This document shows, one piece after another, positions 61,046 through 64,000 of a DNA stretch of 64,000 nt (the stretch's first letter is position 1; every line of letters starts with the position of its first letter). The DNA comes from Chitinophagaceae bacterium (lineage in GTDB: Bacteria > Bacteroidota > Bacteroidia > Chitinophagales > Chitinophagaceae), in the NCBI GenBank assembly GCA_016786745.1, contig JAEUVS010000032.1, forward strand, positions 1-64,000, written 5' to 3'. The position numbers and the translations under genes are program-made. The notes beneath the pieces were generated by a model. The model was not told the DNA's origin. It saw only the letters and a list, made by a program, of their open reading frames with translations, and searched no databases.

Positions 61046-61801
61046 ATGAGGCTTTCAGTGGTAATAATAACTTTTAACGAGGAAAAGAATATCGGGCGTT
61101 GTATCGACTCTGTCAAAAATGTTGCAGATGAAATAATTGTTGTAGATTCCTGTTCGTCGGATAAAACCGCTGAAATTGCCACATCCAAAGGAGCCATCGT
61201 AAAACTCCAACCCTTCCTCGGCTATGTGGAACAAAAGAATTTCGCGCTCGGCGTAGCTTCCAACGATTACGTACTCAGCCTCGACGCCGACGAAGCGCTG
61301 GACAAAAAACTTGAAAATGCCATCCTCGCTGTTAAAAACAACTTTCAGTTCAAAGGATACTCAATGAACCGCTGCACAAATTATTGCGGGCACTTCATCC
61401 GTCATGGCTCCTGGTACCCTGATAAAAAATTGCGGCTGATCAACAAAAATTTTGCGTATTGGGGTGGCGACAACCCGCATGATAAATTAATCATGAAAGA
61501 TGAATCCGCAATACAACATCTCAAAGGCGATGTTCTTCATTACTCGTACAACAGCATCGAAGAACATGCGCTCCAGAATAATAAATTCAGCACCATTTCG
61601 GCAGAAACTTATTTTAAACGCGGCAAGCGAACGAACATTTTCAAAATGGTTGTTCATCCTTTCTGGGCATTTTTTCTTGGGTACATTTTACGTGGCGGTT
61701 TTTTAGACGGCTACCACGGATTTGTAGTCGCGGTACATGTTGCGCATCTGAGCTTTCTTAAACATGCAAAACTTTATCTAAAACAAATAAAGGCCGAATG
61801 A
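61046..61801 (+). CDS. family 2 glycosyltransferase (WaaE/KdtX-like)
   Basis: A 251-residue GT-A enzyme; start at ATG giving MRLSVVIITFNEE. The nucleotide-binding DSCSSDKT, the FLGYVEQKNFALGVA block, and the metal DxD-like DADEAL (near 92-97) are the hallmarks. GGDNPHDKL is a typical later motif. Such enzymes add sugars to LPS core; the neighbouring genes agree. A hydrophobic stretch near 210-228 may anchor it. It overlaps the MeaB gene by four bases. Confidence 0.93.
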   Translation: MRLSVVIITFNEEKNIGRCIDSVKNVADEIIVVDSCSSDKTAEIATSKGAIVKLQPFLGYVEQKNFALGVASNDYVLSLDADEALDKKLENAILAVKNNFQFKGYSMNRCTNYCGHFIRHGSWYPDKKLRLINKNFAYWGGDNPHDKLIMKDESAIQHLKGDVLHYSYNSIEEHALQNNKFSTISAETYFKRGKRTNIFKMVVHPFWAFFLGYILRGGFLDGYHGFVVAVHVAHLSFLKHAKLYLKQIKAE

Positions 61802-62514
61802 ACCTGCCATCATTGCGAGACATAGAGAATGGAGATTTGAAAGCGCTTTCGCGTTCAATATCGCTGATAGTAAATGGTCGTGATGATTTTTTACTCACAG
61901 AGCAGCCCGTATTTCAAAAAATTCCGGTTATCGGGATCACAGGTCCCCCGGGTGCTGGCAAAAGTACGCTCACGAATAAACTTATCGGCCAGTATGTGCT
62001 GGCAGGCGATAAAGTTGCGGTGTTGTGTGTCGATCCGTCGTCACCATATACCAATGGCGCCATCCTCGGCGATCGTATCAGGATGCCCGAATGGTACGAC
62101 CATCCGCAGGTCTATATAAGATCACTCGCTACACGTGGGTCGCTCGGTGGCTTACCTCATAGAGCCGACGCCGTGATCAACCTGCTAAAACATGCCCCGT
62201 TCGATTCAATAATAGTCGAAACAGTAGGTGTGGGACAGAATGAAATTGAAATTGCTTCACTCGCCGATATCACGATTGTAGTACTTGTTCCTGAAAGTGG
62301 TGATGATGTTCAGCTGATGAAGGCGGGGCTAATGGAAACGGGCGACATCTTTGTGGTAAATAAATGCGACCGGCCCGGTGCCGATGAATTTGCAAAAAAT
62401 ATCCGGGAGATGCTTCACGCATCATCATCAAGAGACAAGAAAGTGGTGAAAACAATTGCCACTACCAACACCGGCATTACCGAGTTGTTTAACCTGATAA
62501 GAGAAGAGGATTAG
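61798..62514 (+). CDS. MeaB/ArgK family GTPase, short form
   Basis: A 238-residue G3E P-loop GTPase. Walker A GITGPPGAGKST is near residue 44-55; SSPYTNGAILGDRIRM and RSLATRGSLGGL are MeaB-specific switch blocks; the base motif NKCD is near 180. It ends right after TGITELFNLI, about 80-90 residues before the usual end, so the C-terminal dimerisation arm is missing. MeaB normally protects methylmalonyl-CoA mutase, but no mutase gene is here. It overlaps the glycosyltransferase gene by ATGA. Confidence 0.9.
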   Translation: MNLPSLRDIENGDLKALSRSISLIVNGRDDFLLTEQPVFQKIPVIGITGPPGAGKSTLTNKLIGQYVLAGDKVAVLCVDPSSPYTNGAILGDRIRMPEWYDHPQVYIRSLATRGSLGGLPHRADAVINLLKHAPFDSIIVETVGVGQNEIEIASLADITIVVLVPESGDDVQLMKAGLMETGDIFVVNKCDRPGADEFAKNIREMLHASSSRDKKVVKTIATTNTGITELFNLIREED

Positions 62515-62515
62515 A

Positions 62516-62740
62516 TTAATCGCGGTTGTTCTTCCACCATTTATAGCCAATATAGCTAAGGATGAGGAATGGTGCGGCTGCAAGATAGATGATACCCCCG
62601 TTTAACCCCCTGGCTGCATCTTCTCCAAGTTGGGAAGCCGTTTTTGAACATATAGAGCATTGTGCGAAGCTCACAACATGCACCAGCACCGCAACAAGAG
62701 AAAGCACTGCTATTTTTATTCGCTGCTTCATCTGTTTCAC
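62516..62740 (-). CDS. small membrane protein with CxxC motif
   Basis: A 74-residue protein: an N-terminal hydrophobic signal-like segment ending SFAQ, then CSIC (C28-x-x-C31, by count from the first Met), a Gly/Ala-rich middle, one membrane helix (about 50-68) and a basic Trp/Lys tail (KWWKNNRD). The CxxC may be redox-active or metal-binding. I do not recognise a named family, but its architecture looks like a real protein. It is between convergent MeaB and typA. Confidence 0.7.
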   Translation of the reverse strand: MKQMKQRIKIAVLSLVAVLVHVVSFAQCSICSKTASQLGEDAARGLNGGIIYLAAAPFLILSYIGYKWWKNNRD

Positions 62741-62756
62741 CCTGTAAAGTTAAGCA

Positions 62757-64000
62757 TTACTGCGCTGAAGCAAGGCTCTTTTGCACTTTCTTCCGCTCTT
62801 CTTCTGAAAGAATAACTTTTCTCAGGCGGATTATTTTAGGGGTAACCTCTATGCACTCGTCCTGCTGTATATATTCCATACATTCTTCAAGTGTCATGAG
62901 TGTTTTCGGAGCGATCCTTACTGCATCGTCGCTGCCACTTGCCCTGTGGTTGGTGAGTTTTTTGGCCTCGGTGGCGTTTACCACGAGGTCGCCGGGTTTT
63001 ATATGTTCGGCGATGATCTGGCCGGCATAAACTTCTTCTCCTGGGTCAACGAAAAATGTACCGCGATCCTGGAGTTTATCGATAGAGTAGCCTGTAGTTC
63101 TTTCCTGGTTTTTCGAGAGTAGCACGCCATTGTTTCGGCCGGGAATGTTGCCCTTCCATGGTTTGTACTCAATAAAACGGTGAGCCATTACTGCTTCGCC
63201 TGCGGTGTTGGTAAGCATCTGGCTCCTCAAACCAATCAGCCCTCTCGAAGGAATTTCAAACTCAAGATGCTGCATTTCGCCTTTGCTTTCCATCACTGAC
63301 AATTCACCTTTACGCTGCGTAACAAGGTCAATCACTTTTCCGCTGAATTCCTGCGGAACATCAACAACAAGGTTTTCATAGGGTTCGTGCTTCTTGCCGT
63401 TAATTTCTTTTACTATCACTGTCGGTTGCCCTACCGTTAATTCGAATCCTTCCCTGCGCATTGTTTCAATCAATATACCGAGATGAAGGATACCACGTCC
63501 ATATACCAAAAAGCTATCAGCGCTGTCGGTGTCTTCCACCCTGAGTGCAAGATTTTTTTCGGTCTCCTTCATCAGCCTGTCCCTCAGGTGCCTTGATGTC
63601 ACAAATTTTCCATCGCGGCCAAAGAACGGAGAGTTGTTAATGCTGAAGAGCATACTCATTGTAGGCTCATCCACGCTGATGGAAGGCAATGCTTCCGGAT
63701 TTTCCTGGTCGGCGATAGTATCGCCGATGTTAAATTCTTCAAGTCCAACCACCGCGCATATATCGCCCGCCTGTACTTCAGTGGCTTTTTTCTTACCCAT
63801 TCCTTCGAAAGTGTATAACTCTCTCACTTTCGATTTTTTTATTGTGCCATCGGCCTGAACCAGCGCAATGTTTTGTCCTTCCTTTATAGTGCCCCTCGAT
63901 ACTTTTCCTACCGCTATTCTTCCGAGGAAAGACGAGTAGTCGAGAGAAGTGATTTGAAGTTGAAGGTTACCCTCGTTTACTTTCGGCTCCGGCACATATT
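62757..64000 (-). CDS. typA: ribosome-associated GTPase TypA/BipA (partial)
   Basis: The C-terminal about 414 residues of TypA; the N-terminal GTPase domain lies outside the window. The frame stays open to the window end (reading VPEPKVNEGNLQLQI at the edge, the entry of domain II). Recognisable blocks include ALPSISVDEPTMSM, the RDGKFVTSRHLRDRL segment and GRGILHLGILIE; the C-terminal domain contains SRGLIGLRSQMLT and ends QKSLASAQ. TypA acts in ribosome assembly under stress or cold. Confidence 0.96.
   Translation of the reverse strand, partial: YVPEPKVNEGNLQLQITSLDYSSFLGRIAVGKVSRGTIKEGQNIALVQADGTIKKSKVRELYTFEGMGKKKATEVQAGDICAVVGLEEFNIGDTIADQENPEALPSISVDEPTMSMLFSINNSPFFGRDGKFVTSRHLRDRLMKETEKNLALRVEDTDSADSFLVYGRGILHLGILIETMRREGFELTVGQPTVIVKEINGKKHEPYENLVVDVPQEFSGKVIDLVTQRKGELSVMESKGEMQHLEFEIPSRGLIGLRSQMLTNTAGEAVMAHRFIEYKPWKGNIPGRNNGVLLSKNQERTTGYSIDKLQDRGTFFVDPGEEVYAGQIIAEHIKPGDLVVNATEAKKLTNHRASGSDDAVRIAPKTLMTLEECMEYIQQDECIEVTPKIIRLRKVILSEEERKKVQKSLASAQ

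Overview
The window reads as a chromosomal segment of a Bacteroidota bacterium, most likely a member of the Chitinophagaceae or a close relative. The evidence is the gliding lipoprotein GldH, a 31-residue AURKAIP1/COX24-type ribosomal protein, a Cys-rich RicT/PSP1 protein, many lipoproteins with Bacteroidota-style lipoboxes, a BatD-type protein, short 'ATGA' or 'TAATG' gene overlaps, and promoter boxes of the TAnnTTTG type. No rRNA, tRNA, insertion sequence, prophage or CRISPR array was seen. Most of the window is ordinary core genome, densely packed. Two non-coding stretches exceed 300 bases (3519-3951 and 55244-55657).

Layout. 0-3.5 kb: end of an unidentified gene, TPR protein, tiny ribosomal protein, RNase G, membrane Zn-peptidase. 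3.9-10.4 kb: radA, comF, beta-helix lipoprotein, glutathione peroxidase, DNA polymerase III delta' subunit and RicT. 10.4-18.1 kb: AIM24 protein and a tetR-tolC-mfp-RND efflux operon with a well-formed operator/promoter. 18.2-25.1 kb: DUF502 membrane protein, S1/P1-like nuclease or phospholipase, serC, DUF1015 protein, TPR protein, acyl-CoA ligase. 25.1-28.2 kb: yicC-gldH-histidine kinase-response regulator. 28.2-33.2 kb: short BatD protein, SDR, YjjG nucleotidase, then psd-cdsA-CPBP protease (phosphatidylethanolamine synthesis). 33.3-42.7 kb: dusB, aldo/keto reductase, tadA, sod, a lipoprotein, lysS, FAH protein, fatty acid hydroxylase, radical SAM/SPASM, MarR, GH25.

42.7-50.9 kb is the most distinctive block. 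It is a divergent cluster encoding a GMC oxidoreductase with its Tat-signalled small subunit, a lipoprotein cytochrome c, a DUF1080 (3-keto-disaccharide hydrolase family) lipoprotein, three xylose-isomerase-like TIM barrels and a Gfo/Idh/MocA dehydrogenase. Together these suggest an envelope-located oxidative route for glycosides: oxidation at C3, cleavage of the 3-keto-glycoside, then isomerisation/reduction. This is inferred from families and context. 50.9-55.3 kb: MBL-fold protein, UvrD/PcrA helicase, SDR. 55.7-61.0 kb: a tightly overlapping minus-strand operon (methyltransferase, Lon-N domain protein, O-antigen ligase-like, coaX, FadL-like outer membrane protein, lptC) centred on the envelope. 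61.0-64 kb: glycosyltransferase, short MeaB GTPase, a 74-residue membrane protein, and typA cut by the window end.
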